From NCBI GenBank assembly GCA_965200895.1, contig CBDAVM010000002.1, forward strand, positions 1,302,001-1,366,000: a stretch of 64,000 nucleotides of DNA, written 5' to 3'. Below are positions 34,843-44,519 of the stretch, piece by piece. Numbering within the stretch: the stretch's first letter is position 1; each line of letters starts with the position of its first letter. The DNA is from WTFV01 sp965200895. Its GTDB lineage: Bacteria > Acidobacteriota > Vicinamibacteria > Vicinamibacterales > UBA8438. Both the position numbers and the translations under genes were made by a program. The notes under the pieces were generated by a model. It did no database searches, was not told where the DNA came from, and saw only the letters and a program-made list of their open reading frames with translations.

Positions 34843-36360
34843 CTACGCCACCGTGAGTCGGACGAGCCGGTCCGCCCGATCGAGCCGGTCGAGATCACGG
34901 CAGGCCGCGAGGATCTCCTCGAAGCGCGCCGGCGACACGGGAACGCCCGGCACGACGTCGCGGATGCGCCGGCCCTCCTCGTCGAAGTCCCAGATGAACT
35001 CGCGCCCGGTGGCCTGCCTCGTGTAGCTCCGACCGTCCCTGGTGAAGATGGTGATCCGCGGGCCGAAGAGCGTCATCTCGTGCGACGGGATGATCGTGAC
35101 CCGCGTCATCAGGTCGAGCACCTCCGGCGGATCCGGCGCGCCCGGCAGGACGGGGAATCCGCGCCGCACGACGCCGTACGCCGTGTGGTACCGCGTGCTG
35201 CCGACCCGGGCCTCGCCGATGTCCTCCCGGCGGGTCGGAAAGGCGGGGCTCGGGTACTGCGTCTCCAGCCAGTTCACCACCGCCTCGACCCGGTCGACAT
35301 CCTCGTAGCGGATGTCGTGCTCCGCGCACAGCGCCGCCGTGACGTCGACGTGGGCGATGTTGTATCCCGCCGTCGAGTAGATGCGGTAGAGCGTCTCCAG
35401 GAAGAGCCAGTCGGCGCCCAGCCCGGCGGTGAGCGCGTCCAGGCTGGTGCGGGTGTCGCCGGTGAAGCTGTAGGTGAGGTCGCCGCGGTTGTTGCCGGCG
35501 TAGGCGTGGTAGAAACCCGCCTCGCCCTCCAGAGCGGTCTCGCCGGCCTGCCGGCCCTGCCGCGCCAGGGCCACCGCCAGCAGGGCGTTGCGCGCCGCGG
35601 CACTCTCCCGCAGGCCGCGGGCCTCCAGGTTGCCGCCCGCCAGGTTGACGCACAGACCGATGGCGTTCGTCAGCTCGTCCTCGCCGAGGCGCAGGATCTT
35701 CGCGGCGGCGACGGCGGCGCCGAAGATGCCGAAGACCGGGCCGGCGTGGAAGCCGCGCGCCATCAGCGTCGGGATGAAGTCGGCCGCCATCCGCTCCATG
35801 ACCTCGTAGCCGGCGACGAGGCCGGTGACGAACTCGCGGCCGGACGCCTGTTCCGACTCGGCAGCCGCCAGGGCGGACGGGAGGATGCACGTCCCCGGAT
35901 GCGTGAGCATGCGGAAGGTGTCCCATTTGCCGCCCGCCAGCATCAGCTCCGCATTGGCGAAGACGGCGCCCGCCTTGGTGGCCCGCGCGCCGTCCACCAG
36001 GACGGTGACGCCGTTCGGAACGCCGGCCTCTTCCGCGGTGACGAGTGCGACGGCCTGCCGGCCCGCCGGGAGCTGCGATCCCAGCAGCGCCGAGGCGAGC
36101 CCGTGCAGGGTCAGCCCCCGGGCGCGGTCGACCACCTCCGGGGGCAGGTCCTCGTAACCCAGGCCGACGACCCACCGCGCGAACCGCCGGCTGATGGACA
36201 CGCCGGAGTCGGTTCCGGATGCGCCGCCCCCCTGTCCCTGTCGGGCGCCCGGGGGGAACGGCGCCGCGGCGGCGGTCCCGGGAGGGCCGCCGATCCCCAG
36301 AGAGCCGCCGGCCGCGAGCGCGCTCTGCAACAGTCGCCGCCGAGTCAGTCCAGCCTGCAT
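34843..36360 (-). CDS. MmgE/PrpD-family protein with Tat-type signal
   Basis: 505 residues from the ATG at 36360. 'TRRRLLQSALAAGGSLGIGG' resembles a twin-arginine export signal, followed by a linker and the MmgE/PrpD fold: 'VDRARGLTLHGLASALLGSQ', 'LPSALAAAE', 'GYEVMERMAADFIPTLMARG' and 'FHAGPVFGIFGAAVAAAKIL'. Classical members are cytoplasmic 2-methylcitrate or aconitate-type dehydratases/isomerases. An exported form implies a different substrate. The start was chosen at the signal peptide. Confidence 0.8.
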   Translation of the reverse strand: MQAGLTRRRLLQSALAAGGSLGIGGPPGTAAAAPFPPGARQGQGGGASGTDSGVSISRRFARWVVGLGYEDLPPEVVDRARGLTLHGLASALLGSQLPAGRQAVALVTAEEAGVPNGVTVLVDGARATKAGAVFANAELMLAGGKWDTFRMLTHPGTCILPSALAAAESEQASGREFVTGLVAGYEVMERMAADFIPTLMARGFHAGPVFGIFGAAVAAAKILRLGEDELTNAIGLCVNLAGGNLEARGLRESAAARNALLAVALARQGRQAGETALEGEAGFYHAYAGNNRGDLTYSFTGDTRTSLDALTAGLGADWLFLETLYRIYSTAGYNIAHVDVTAALCAEHDIRYEDVDRVEAVVNWLETQYPSPAFPTRREDIGEARVGSTRYHTAYGVVRRGFPVLPGAPDPPEVLDLMTRVTIIPSHEMTLFGPRITIFTRDGRSYTRQATGREFIWDFDEEGRRIRDVVPGVPVSPARFEEILAACRDLDRLDRADRLVRLTVA

Positions 36361-36420
36361 GGTGGGAGCGACGCTATCACCGGCCCATCCGGTAATCAAG
36401 ATTGCCGTCGGATCCCGTCA

Positions 36421-36816
36421 TCAAGCAGGTTCGGCGTCGGACGTCTCGATGAAACCGAGGCGCTGCATCCGCCCGAAGTCGTTGTCCAGCGACCAGACGG
36501 GCAGCCCACGATCGGCGGCGATCGCGGCGATCAGGAGATCGCCGACACCGAACCGCTGACCGCTGTCGCCGGCCCGGCGAACCCAACCGTCGATACGGTC
36601 CCAGGTCGTATCGGTCGGGAACAGGACCGGCAAGCCGGACAGCGCGCGCCGCAATCGGGGCTCCTGCGCGCGCGACACGCCGCTCAGGAGTTCCACGCGC
36701 ACCGGGATCGGCAAGGCCACCTCATCGCCATCAAGGAGACCGTCCAGACGGCGACCGGCGACGGAATCGCGCGCACGCAGCGCGGCCACCCATACCGAGG
36801 TATCGACGCAGATCAT
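36421..36816 (-). CDS. vapC: VapC-type PIN toxin (second TA pair)
   Basis: 131 residues from the ATG at 36816. 'MICVDTSVWVAALRARDS' and 'LPIPVRVELLSGV' and 'FGVGDLLIAAIAADRGLPVW' with 'LDNDFGRMQRLGF' give all PIN acidic positions. The start overlaps the antitoxin stop by 4 bp. It is intact, unlike the toxins at 8-10 kb. Confidence 0.88.
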   Translation of the reverse strand: MICVDTSVWVAALRARDSVAGRRLDGLLDGDEVALPIPVRVELLSGVSRAQEPRLRRALSGLPVLFPTDTTWDRIDGWVRRAGDSGQRFGVGDLLIAAIAADRGLPVWSLDNDFGRMQRLGFIETSDAEPA

Positions 36817-37013
36817 CGCTGCGGGCGGCGGCGGGAGCGGGCGGTGTCGACGTCCAGAGTCACGGAACCCAGAAGGTCCCTCAGCTCGTCGATTCGTTTC
36901 CTGCGTATCAGCTCGCGCAGCGAGAGCACGACGGTATCGGTCTTCGACTTGAACCCGAGCAGCCGTTGCGCTTCGTCGAGCAGACCCGCCGGAAGGTCCA
37001 AGGTAGTGCGCAT
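36813..37013 (-). CDS. vapB: VapB-type antitoxin (second TA pair)
   Basis: 66 residues from the ATG at 37013 ('MRTTLDLPAGLLDEAQRLLG'), a ribbon-helix-helix of the DUF2191/VapB type. The tail 'LRDLLGSVTLDVDTARSRR' would bind the toxin. An alternative ATG lies 15 bp upstream. It forms an operon with the PIN toxin through a 4-bp overlap. Confidence 0.8.
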   Translation of the reverse strand: MRTTLDLPAGLLDEAQRLLGFKSKTDTVVLSLRELIRRKRIDELRDLLGSVTLDVDTARSRRRPQR

Positions 37014-37055
37014 ACATTCACCCTGCATCACTGTGCGTTCAGACGCCCCATCTCC

Positions 37056-37089
37056 TGCCATCCTGTATGCAAGGACTGTCAACTGTCAA
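37056..37089 (-). promoter_or_regulatory. Probable promoter of the second VapBC pair
   Basis: On the minus strand two TTGACA hexamers occur in tandem (37084-37089 and 37077-37082), followed by TGCATACAGG about 15 bp downstream as a weak -10. The doubled -35 could also be an operator repeat. Confidence 0.35.
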
Positions 37090-37263
37090 CGCTCCCGGCC
37101 GGCAGTGTACGCGCTCTGCAACGGGCCTGCCGATTCAGGCGGATCCGGCGGTGCGCGGACGCTGTCACGACGGATCGCGCGATCCGGCACGCACAGACTC
37201 TCCCGAGATCAGCCGGGGCGGGCATGTAGACTACGGGATTGCAGCCGAACAGGGGGTGGCGAG

Positions 37264-39462
37264 ATGACCTCGGCGAACTGTTTCCTCCGACGCCTGACGG
37301 CAACCGCGGCGGCGGCGACGCTTGGTGCGGTCGTGGGTTTCACCGAGCGGGTTGCATTCGCCGCCGGGCAGCCCGCGCAGGACGGGATCCATACCGCGGA
37401 GCAGGCCGACCGCGGTCTCGCCGCCTACACTCGGAGCTGCGCAATCTGTCACCGCACGGACCTGCAGGGCAACTTCGAGTCGCCGCCGCTGGCCGGCGCC
37501 AACTTCCTGAACTTCTGGGGGGAGCGCACGCCGCAGGAGCTGTTCGAGCGCATCCGGACCTCGATGCCCCCCGACCGGCCGGGCCGCCTCGGGGATCAGG
37601 CCTACCTCGACATCGTGGCCTACCTGCTGCAGGCGAACGGCGCACCGGCCGGCGACCGGGCGCTGACGGCTGACGCCGCGGCGGTGATCGGCGCAGTGGC
37701 GACGGGGCGAACGGCGGCGGCGGAGATCACGACGCAGGCCCAGGGACGGGCGCCGACACCCACGGCGACGCCGGCGACCGAGACCGTGCCGGGCGGACTG
37801 ACGGTGGCGGGCGAGGTACAGCGCTACCGGCCCGTCACCGACGAGATGCTGCGCGATCCGGATCCGGCCGACTGGCTGATGGTGCGGCGGAACTACCAGG
37901 CCTGGAGCCACAGCCCGCTCACCGGAATCGACCGGGACAACGTCGCGGAGCTCGAGCTGGCGTGGATGTGGGCCATGAACGAGGGTGGACGCAACGCGCC
38001 CTCGCCGATCGCCTACGACGGCGTGCTCTATCTGGCCGGCTTCGGACCGGTGGTGCAGGCGCTCGACGCGCGCACCGGCGACCTGATCTGGGAGTACCAG
38101 GTGGGCATCGAGGCGGGCCAGCTCTCCAGCTCGAGCCGCAATCTCGCCATCCACGGCGACCGGCTCTTCCTGGCCACGGCCGACGCGCGGCTGATCGCGC
38201 TCGACGCGCGCACCGGCGCACGAGTCTGGACCACGCGGATCGCCGACGACGCCCAGGGCTTCCGCAACACGAGCGGGCCGATCATCGTCGGCGGCCGGGT
38301 GGTGCAGGGCCTCGGCGGCTGCGGGCGCTTCACCCGCGAGGGCTGCTTCATCAGCGGGTACGACGCCGCGACCGGCGAGCGGCTCTGGCGCTTCAACACG
38401 GTGGCCCGCTCGGACGAACCCGGGGGCAACACCTGGGCCAACCTGCCGAACACCCTGCGCGGGGGCGGCGAGACCTGGATCACCGGCAGCTACGACCCCG
38501 CCCTCGATCTGGTCTATTTCGGTGTGGCGCAGGCCAAGCCGTGGGTCGCGGCGAGCCGCGGGATGACGGTGCGCGACGCGGCGCTCTACACGAGTGCGAC
38601 GGTCGCCCTGCGGCCGGAGGACGGCGAGCTCGCCTGGTACTTCCAGCACGTCCCCGGCGAGACCCTCGACCTCGACGAGGTCTTCGAGCGCGTGCTGGTC
38701 GACGTCGGCGACCGCCGGGTGGTCTTCAGCGCCGGCAAGCACGGCATCCTCTGGAAGCTGGACCGGGAGACCGGCGAGTTCCTCGGCCACAAGGAGACGG
38801 TCTTCCAGAACGTCTTCGACCACATCGACCCCCGGACCGGCGCCGTCACCTACCGCCGGGACATCGCCGAGGCGCAGCTCGAGCAACTGGTGCCGGCGTG
38901 CCCCAGCACCGCGGGGGGCAAGAACTGGCACCCGATGAGCTACCACCCCGGCTCGGGGCTGCTCGTCCTGCCGCTCTCGCAGACCTGCATGGAGCTGGCA
39001 GGACGCGAAGTCGCCTTCGAGGAGGGATCGGGCGGCGTGGGCATGAGCGCCCGCCCCTTCTTCGAGATGCCCGATACCCAAGGGCAGCTCGGCAAGCTCG
39101 CCGCGTTCGACGCCGGGACGCTGGAGGAGGTCTGGAGCGTCGAGCAGCGGGCGCCGTTCCTGACCGGCGTGCTGTCGACGGCCGGCGGCCTCGCCTTCGC
39201 CGGCGACCTCGACCGGCGGTTCCGGGCGTTCGACGTGCGCACGGGCGAGGTCCTGTGGCAGGCCCGGCTGGGCACGTCGGTGCAGGGCTTCCCGATCGCG
39301 TTCGCTGTCGACGGCAGGCAGTACATCGCCGTGTCGACCGGTCTCGGGGGCGGCAGCCCGCGGGCGGCCCCGCGCGCCCTGGCGCCCGACATCCACCACC
39401 CGCAGACCGGGAACGCGCTGTACGTGTTCGCACTGCCGGACCCGGGCGCCGGCGCACGATAG
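37264..39462 (+). CDS. PQQ-type quinoprotein dehydrogenase with N-terminal cytochrome c
   Basis: 732 residues from the ATG at 37264; a longer frame upstream is antisense to PrpD and VapBC and is not coding. A signal peptide, then a cytochrome c domain with 'CAICH' (59-63) and a methionine-containing 'TSMPPDRPG', then a Pro/Thr linker and an eight-bladed quinoprotein propeller. Propeller motifs include 'ALDARTGDLIWEYQ', 'WYFQHVPGETLDLDEVFERV' and a C-terminal 'GEVLWQARLGTSVQGFPIAF'. Such proteins oxidise alcohols or sugars in the periplasm and pass electrons to the haem. The N-terminal rather than C-terminal cytochrome is less common. Confidence 0.85.
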   Translation: MTSANCFLRRLTATAAAATLGAVVGFTERVAFAAGQPAQDGIHTAEQADRGLAAYTRSCAICHRTDLQGNFESPPLAGANFLNFWGERTPQELFERIRTSMPPDRPGRLGDQAYLDIVAYLLQANGAPAGDRALTADAAAVIGAVATGRTAAAEITTQAQGRAPTPTATPATETVPGGLTVAGEVQRYRPVTDEMLRDPDPADWLMVRRNYQAWSHSPLTGIDRDNVAELELAWMWAMNEGGRNAPSPIAYDGVLYLAGFGPVVQALDARTGDLIWEYQVGIEAGQLSSSSRNLAIHGDRLFLATADARLIALDARTGARVWTTRIADDAQGFRNTSGPIIVGGRVVQGLGGCGRFTREGCFISGYDAATGERLWRFNTVARSDEPGGNTWANLPNTLRGGGETWITGSYDPALDLVYFGVAQAKPWVAASRGMTVRDAALYTSATVALRPEDGELAWYFQHVPGETLDLDEVFERVLVDVGDRRVVFSAGKHGILWKLDRETGEFLGHKETVFQNVFDHIDPRTGAVTYRRDIAEAQLEQLVPACPSTAGGKNWHPMSYHPGSGLLVLPLSQTCMELAGREVAFEEGSGGVGMSARPFFEMPDTQGQLGKLAAFDAGTLEEVWSVEQRAPFLTGVLSTAGGLAFAGDLDRRFRAFDVRTGEVLWQARLGTSVQGFPIAFAVDGRQYIAVSTGLGGGSPRAAPRALAPDIHHPQTGNALYVFALPDPGAGAR

Positions 39463-39496
39463 AACTGCTACGCAGACTCTTGGCAGGAGGTCTCCC

Positions 39497-40465
39497 ATGG
39501 CACTCGCATTCCGTCACCGCCTCGCCGGCCCGCTTCTCGCGGCGGGCCTCGTCATCGCGGCCCTGTTCGCCGCCGCGCCGGCGGCCCAGGAGCCCTACCT
39601 GCACCTGAACCCGGTGGTCGAGAAGCTCGCGCAGGGCCGCCACGTGTTCGGCGTGAGCACGGCCGACCTGTCGCTGCAGAACGCCCGCGCCCTGGCCGGC
39701 GATCCGCGCATCGACTACGTCTACGTCGACATGGAGCACAACCCGCTGCGGTTCGAGCAGCTCGAGCACTTCGTGGCGTTCCTGGTCGCCAGCGACAAGG
39801 CCGGCATCCTCGAGCGCGGGAACGCGCAGGCGCATCCGCCGGTCTTCGCGCGCTTCCCGCCCTACGGCCGCGAGCAGACGCAGTGGATGGTCAAGCACGC
39901 GCTCGACATCGGCCTGATGGGCATCCTCATCAACAACATCGAGACGCCCGAGCAGGCGGAGAACATCGTGCGGACGATCCGCCCGCGGCAGCTCCGCTCG
40001 TCGACCATTCCGGATCCGCCCGGCGTGCGGGGCACCCTGCAGTGCCCGTTCTGGGGCATCGGGCGCGCCGAGTGCCGGCAGCGCGCCGACCTCTGGCCGC
40101 TCAACCCGCAGGGGGATCTGCTGTTCTGGGCGATGATCGAGACGCGCGAGGGGGTGGAGAACGCCGACGCCATCGCCCGGGTGCCCGGCGTCGGGGGCTT
40201 CTACCTGGGCGCGGGCAGCGACCTGAGCTCCTCCTACGGCGCCGAGAACGCCGAGGACCCCGAGGTGGCGGCCGCCTTCGAGCACCTCCTGGCGGTCTGC
40301 CGGACGCGCGACATCGCCTGCGGCGGCACCGTCACCCCGGCCAACGCCGCCCTGCGGATGGAGCAGGGCTACCGGATCTTCAACTTCGGCGGCGCCAACG
40401 GCGGCTTGACGGCCGCGAACGCGGCGGCGCGCAGCGCCGTCCTCGCCGCGGGAGCGCAGCGCTGA
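39497..40465 (+). CDS. Exported HpcH/HpaI-family aldolase-like protein
   Basis: 322 residues. An N-terminal signal peptide ('LLAAGLVIAALFAAAPAAQ') precedes an HpcH/HpaI barrel: 'DYVYVDMEHNPLRFEQLEHF', 'KHALDIGLMGILINNIETPE', 'LFWAMIETREGVENADAIAR' (metal-binding Glu) and 'GFYLGAGSDLS'. Classical members are cytoplasmic class II aldolases that split 2-keto-3-deoxy acids. Export plus two flanking quinoproteins suggests periplasmic breakdown of a sugar acid or aromatic compound, which is inference. It starts 34 bp after the first quinoprotein. Confidence 0.82.
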   Translation: MALAFRHRLAGPLLAAGLVIAALFAAAPAAQEPYLHLNPVVEKLAQGRHVFGVSTADLSLQNARALAGDPRIDYVYVDMEHNPLRFEQLEHFVAFLVASDKAGILERGNAQAHPPVFARFPPYGREQTQWMVKHALDIGLMGILINNIETPEQAENIVRTIRPRQLRSSTIPDPPGVRGTLQCPFWGIGRAECRQRADLWPLNPQGDLLFWAMIETREGVENADAIARVPGVGGFYLGAGSDLSSSYGAENAEDPEVAAAFEHLLAVCRTRDIACGGTVTPANAALRMEQGYRIFNFGGANGGLTAANAAARSAVLAAGAQR

Positions 40466-40568
40466 GCGGGTTCAGCGACCCACGGACTGCGTGGCCGGAA
40501 CGCGCACTCGGCGGCAATGCGGCTCGCCGCGGCATCAGCCGTTCCCGCGTGAGAAGGGACTACACGAC

Positions 40569-42293
40569 ATGACCCGCATGACATTCGCAATCGTCGTCGC
40601 GACCCTGCTGTCCGGCACCTTCGTCCCCGTCGCCCGCGCGCAGATCTCGGACTTCGAGCCCGTCACGACCGAAGAGCTGCTCGCCCCGGACGACGGCGAC
40701 TGGATCAACTGGCGCCGTACGCTCGACGGACAGGGCTACAGCCCGCTCGACCAGATCAATCGCGAGAACGTGCGCCGCCTGCAGCTCGTCTGGTCCTGGG
40801 CGATGCAGCCGGGTACCGACGAGGTGACCCCGCTCGTGCGCGACGGCGTGATGTACATTCCCAGCCGCAGCGGCGTGCAGGCACTCGACGCGGCCACCGG
40901 CGACCTGCTCTGGGAACACTCGCGCCGGCGAGCGGTCCCCGAGGACGAGGACCTGCCCATCAACCGTCGTCCCGGCATGGCGCGGCGCAGCATCGCCATC
41001 TACGGCGACCGGATCTTTGCCGGCACGAGCCGGGCCGAGCTGATCGCGCTCGATGCGCGTACGGGCGCACTCGTCTGGCAGCACCGGGTGGCCGACAGCG
41101 CACTCGGCTACCGCTACACCAGCGGGCCGATCGTCGTGCAGGGCAGGGTCGTCGCCGGGATGACCGGATGCGAGCGCTACAAGAACGACATCTGCTTCAT
41201 CTCCGCCCACGATCCGGAGACCGGCGCCGAGCTGTGGCGTACGTCCACCGTGGCGCGGCCCGGCGAGCCGGGAGGCGACACCTGGGGCGACCTGCCGCTG
41301 TCCTGGCGCGCCGGCGCCGACGCCTGGATCCCCGGAAGCTACGATCCCGACACCGACCTCATCTACTGGTCCACCGCCCAGGCCAAGCCGTGGGCCAGCG
41401 CCCAGCGGGGCACCGAGGGCGCGGCCCTGTACACCAACTCCACGCTGGCCCTCGATCCCGACACCGGGGCGATCCGCTGGTACTTCCAGCACATTCCCGC
41501 CGAGACGCACGATCTGGACGAGGTCTTCGAGATCGTCCTCGTCGACCGGGGCGACGGGCTGTCGCTGTTCAAGATGGGCAAGATCGGCGTCCTGTGGGAG
41601 CTCGATCCCCGCACCGGCGCGTTCCGCAATGCCTTCGACCTCGGCTACCAGAACATCGTGGACATCGATCCGCTCAGCGGGCAGGGCATCCTGGTCCGCG
41701 AGCGCATCCCGCGGATCGACGTCCCGGTGGACTACTGTCCCGGACCTGGCGGCCTGAAGAACCTGTGGGCGATGGCCTATCACCCCGAGACCCAGGCGTT
41801 CTACGTGCCGCTCACGCCCGGCTGCGCGCACTCGGTCTTCGGCGCGATGCCCCCGCCCGAACTGGGCGGCGGCGGGGTCGGTCCCAACAATCGGCGGTTC
41901 ACGGTGCATCCCGACAGTCCCGGGCAGTTGGGCGACTTCGCGGCGATCGACAGCCGCAGCGGGGAGCTCCTCTGGCGCCGGCGCAGCCGCTGGCAGTACG
42001 GCACGGCCGTGCTCACGACCGGCGGCGGGCTGGTGTTCGTCGGCGACATCGACCGCTACATGTACGCCTTCGACGCGCGGGACGGGACCGAGCTCTGGCG
42101 CACGCGAACGCCGACGGCGACCGACGGCTTCCCGATCACCTACGCGGTCGACGGCCGCCAGTACGTCGCGGTGCCTTCGGGTCCCGGCTGGAGCATCTCG
42201 TGGAGGAACGCGCGGCTGGCGTTCCCCGAGACCATGCAGCGCCCGCCGGGTTCGGGGTCGGTGCTGCAGGTCTTCGCGCTGCCGCCGGAGTGA
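40569..42293 (+). CDS. PQQ-type quinoprotein without cytochrome domain
   Basis: 574 residues from the ATG at 40569. The signal peptide ends 'VPVARAQ'. The propeller is closely related to the one at 37264: shared motifs include 'YSPLDQINRENVRRLQLVWS', 'RWYFQHIPAETHDLDEVFEI' and 'AVDGRQYVAVPSGP'. It lacks the N-terminal haem domain, so electrons may pass to the neighbour or a free cytochrome. Same-strand order with the aldolase suggests one transcription unit. Confidence 0.83.
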   Translation: MTRMTFAIVVATLLSGTFVPVARAQISDFEPVTTEELLAPDDGDWINWRRTLDGQGYSPLDQINRENVRRLQLVWSWAMQPGTDEVTPLVRDGVMYIPSRSGVQALDAATGDLLWEHSRRRAVPEDEDLPINRRPGMARRSIAIYGDRIFAGTSRAELIALDARTGALVWQHRVADSALGYRYTSGPIVVQGRVVAGMTGCERYKNDICFISAHDPETGAELWRTSTVARPGEPGGDTWGDLPLSWRAGADAWIPGSYDPDTDLIYWSTAQAKPWASAQRGTEGAALYTNSTLALDPDTGAIRWYFQHIPAETHDLDEVFEIVLVDRGDGLSLFKMGKIGVLWELDPRTGAFRNAFDLGYQNIVDIDPLSGQGILVRERIPRIDVPVDYCPGPGGLKNLWAMAYHPETQAFYVPLTPGCAHSVFGAMPPPELGGGGVGPNNRRFTVHPDSPGQLGDFAAIDSRSGELLWRRRSRWQYGTAVLTTGGGLVFVGDIDRYMYAFDARDGTELWRTRTPTATDGFPITYAVDGRQYVAVPSGPGWSISWRNARLAFPETMQRPPGSGSVLQVFALPPE

Positions 42294-42317
42294 GCCGGAG
42301 CCCCTTCAGCAAGAGCA

Positions 42318-42427
42318 CGGCGCGCCCACCGCGCTGCGGGCAGGTTCATCGCAGCCCGACCATTACCTGCGGGTCGCACGGTAGATCAGCGGCGCGGCCA
42401 CCGCACTGCGGGCAGATTCATCGCAGC
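42318..42427. repeat. Two-copy direct repeat, period 72 bp
   Basis: 42318-42355 and 42390-42427 match at 35 of 38 positions, both ending TTCATCGCAGC. They lie between the second quinoprotein and the next gene. The rest of the 244-bp gap shows GGCGCCGCTGGCGCCGCGG as a local palindrome but no gene. Confidence 0.85.
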
Positions 42428-42537
42428 GTCCCACGCTCCCTGGCGCCGCTGGCGCCGCGGCGTCCGGTTGCGAGCGGGTAGAATGGGACGTTGACGAGCT
42501 TGAAACAACCCGTTGCCATCCTGCAAGGAGAGCTCAG

Positions 42538-43212
42538 ATGAGGAACAGACGAATCCAGTTGGCGGCTACGGCGGTCTTCGGTGGATTGGTGCTGTCCGGG
42601 CTATCGGCCGTGGCCCAGCAACAGGCGCAGGAGCCGCCTCCGATGGGCTTCTTCATCACCAGCACCGGCCTCGGTGATGGCGCCAACCTGGGTGGGCTGG
42701 ACGGCGCGGACACCCACTGCCAGACGCTGGCCGCCGCGGTGGGCGCCGGCAACCGCACCTGGCGGGCCTACCTGAGCACGCAGGGCCCCGGAGCCGTGAA
42801 CGCACGGGATCGGATCGGGGAAGGACCGTGGGCGAACGCGGAGGGCCTCACCATGGCCACCGGCGTCGAAAGCCTGCACTACGACAACTCCAACTTCAAC
42901 TGGACCCACACGTTGGACGAGAACGGCAACCAGTTCGCATCACGCATCGACGGAGACCCCGACTTCACGGAGCACGACGTGCTGACGGGCACACGGATCG
43001 ACGGCACGGCGTTTCCGGCGGGCGAGGACCGCACCTGTGGCAACTGGACCAGCAGTGACGAAGGCAGCGCCATGCTCGGCCACGCCGACCGCTATTCCTT
43101 CACGACGCCGGGTTCGTCCTGGAACACCGCCCACCCGTCACGCGGTTGCTCACAGGACAATCTGGTGGCCACGGGCGGGGCCGGCCTGTTCTACTGCTTT
43201 GCCATCGACTGA
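42538..43212 (+). CDS. Secreted lectin-like protein
   Basis: 224 residues from the ATG at 42538 with AAGGAGAG 6 bp upstream. The signal peptide ends 'LSAVAQ'. The mature part has 'FFITSTGLGDGANLGGLDGA', 'TWRAYLST', 'GTAFPAGEDRTCGNWTSS' and six Cys, the pattern of DUF1554/C-type-lectin-like secreted domains. A surface or extracellular binding role is likely; ligand unknown. Confidence 0.7.
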   Translation: MRNRRIQLAATAVFGGLVLSGLSAVAQQQAQEPPPMGFFITSTGLGDGANLGGLDGADTHCQTLAAAVGAGNRTWRAYLSTQGPGAVNARDRIGEGPWANAEGLTMATGVESLHYDNSNFNWTHTLDENGNQFASRIDGDPDFTEHDVLTGTRIDGTAFPAGEDRTCGNWTSSDEGSAMLGHADRYSFTTPGSSWNTAHPSRGCSQDNLVATGGAGLFYCFAID

Positions 43213-43366
43213 TGGACGTTCGATGAGAGACGACGCGGAGGCGTCCCGGGGGGATCCCGGGGCGCCCTGCGCCCTGACGCGTGTCAGGAGGTCGCACCCG
43301 GCGGCCGGGAAGCTCATGCCCGCCGCCGTCATCGTGACGCGGCCTGCACACCAACTCCGGCAAGAC

Positions 43367-43400
43367 GGCGGAGCGGACCGCCGACGCAGCCCGCTCCGCC
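43367..43400. terminator. Hairpin terminator between convergent genes
   Basis: GGCGGAGCGG (43367-43376) pairs with CCGCTCCGCC (43391-43400), followed by CGTTTCGCTT. It lies between the lectin-like gene and the convergent secreted-protein gene and may serve both. Confidence 0.6.
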
Positions 43401-43413
43401 CGTTTCGCTTCCG

Positions 43414-44424
43414 CTACTGGCCCGCCGCGCGCCGCTCGACGGCCCGGGCGCCGGTCAGCGTGCCGTCCATGCCGTAGTTGCCCTCGTGGCAGGCGTACTC
43501 GAAGATCGGCAGGTCGCTCTGCCGCATCGGCAGCTCCACCGTCCACGGCGCCGTCCAGGTGGTCGGATCCGTGACCGTGAACGTGTAGAGCAGCGTGTCC
43601 TCGTTCACCCGGCGGATGCGCTCCACCAGATGCAGGTTCCGGCTGGAGTTGCGGAAGCTGGTCTCGCGCAGGAAGTTCTTCGTCTCGACGACCAGGGTGT
43701 CGCCGTCCCAGTGGCCGCGCGACACGCCGGTCCACTGCGGCAGCACGCCGTGATCGCTGCCGTCGAGCGGGATGATCCGCGCGTTGTGCACCATCTCGTT
43801 CAGCAGCACGACGTGGTCGGGCGTCTGGAAGATCTGCACGTTCATGTTGTAGGCGGCGGGCAGCATCGGCGGACCCGAATTGAAGCCGGTGATGCAGCGC
43901 TCGCCGAGCGGGCGGTCCTCCGGTCCCTCGGTCGGCCGCTGGTTGATCCGCAGGCGCTCGGCGGCGCGCTGCGCGCCCGCCTCGGTCAGCGCCGGAATCC
44001 GGCCGTTCGGCGGATCGATGACGAGCGAGGTGCGCCGCGTCTCGACCACGTTGTCCCCGCGGTCCCACCAGAAGTCGTTGTAGGCCAGGGCGAGGTCGCG
44101 GCTCTCGCGGGTCCCGTTCACGGTACCGCGGTCGGTGGTGATCTGCTTCCGCTCCTCGCGGTCGCGGTCGGCGTTGTTGGCCAAGACCCGCTCGGCGGCG
44201 TACTCGGCGCTCTCCTCCTCCGAAAAGAACGCCTGGTCGGCCAGCTCCTCCGGCCGCTCGAGCGGCGTGACGGTGCGGAAGTCCCAGATGCCGCTGAGAT
44301 CCGGGTGCCCGTGCGGCGTGCGCAGCGGCGCGGCGTCCCCGGCGGACTGCGCGGCGGCGGTGGCGGCCAGCAGCAGCACGAGCGCCACGCTGCCGGCGAT
44401 CTGGAGAATCGGTCGGATGGTCAT
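43414..44424 (-). CDS. Secreted protein of unknown function (family shared with the gene at 45053)
   Basis: 336 residues from the ATG at 44424. The signal peptide ends 'ATAAAQ'. Conserved features shared with the 332-residue paralogue include 'PDLSGIWDFRTVTPLERPEE', 'DNVVETRRTSLVIDPPNGR', 'PLGERCITGFNSGPPMLPAA' and a C-terminal 'YACHEGNYGMDGTLTGARA'. This family is abundant in Acidobacteriota. No catalytic motif is evident. Confidence 0.8.
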   Translation of the reverse strand: MTIRPILQIAGSVALVLLLAATAAAQSAGDAAPLRTPHGHPDLSGIWDFRTVTPLERPEELADQAFFSEEESAEYAAERVLANNADRDREERKQITTDRGTVNGTRESRDLALAYNDFWWDRGDNVVETRRTSLVIDPPNGRIPALTEAGAQRAAERLRINQRPTEGPEDRPLGERCITGFNSGPPMLPAAYNMNVQIFQTPDHVVLLNEMVHNARIIPLDGSDHGVLPQWTGVSRGHWDGDTLVVETKNFLRETSFRNSSRNLHLVERIRRVNEDTLLYTFTVTDPTTWTAPWTVELPMRQSDLPIFEYACHEGNYGMDGTLTGARAVERRAAGQ

Positions 44425-44519
44425 CTTTGCACCTCGAACTGGAGCCACGTGGTAACGACGGAACAACGAAGTATGACGCGAAAGGAGGCCGCGGCGAAAG
44501 CCCCCGTGGCACGCGGACG

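Noticed and set aside
35080..37263. Upstream extension of the quinoprotein frame
   Set aside because: It is antisense to MmgE/PrpD and VapBC. The real start is at 37264 with the signal peptide.
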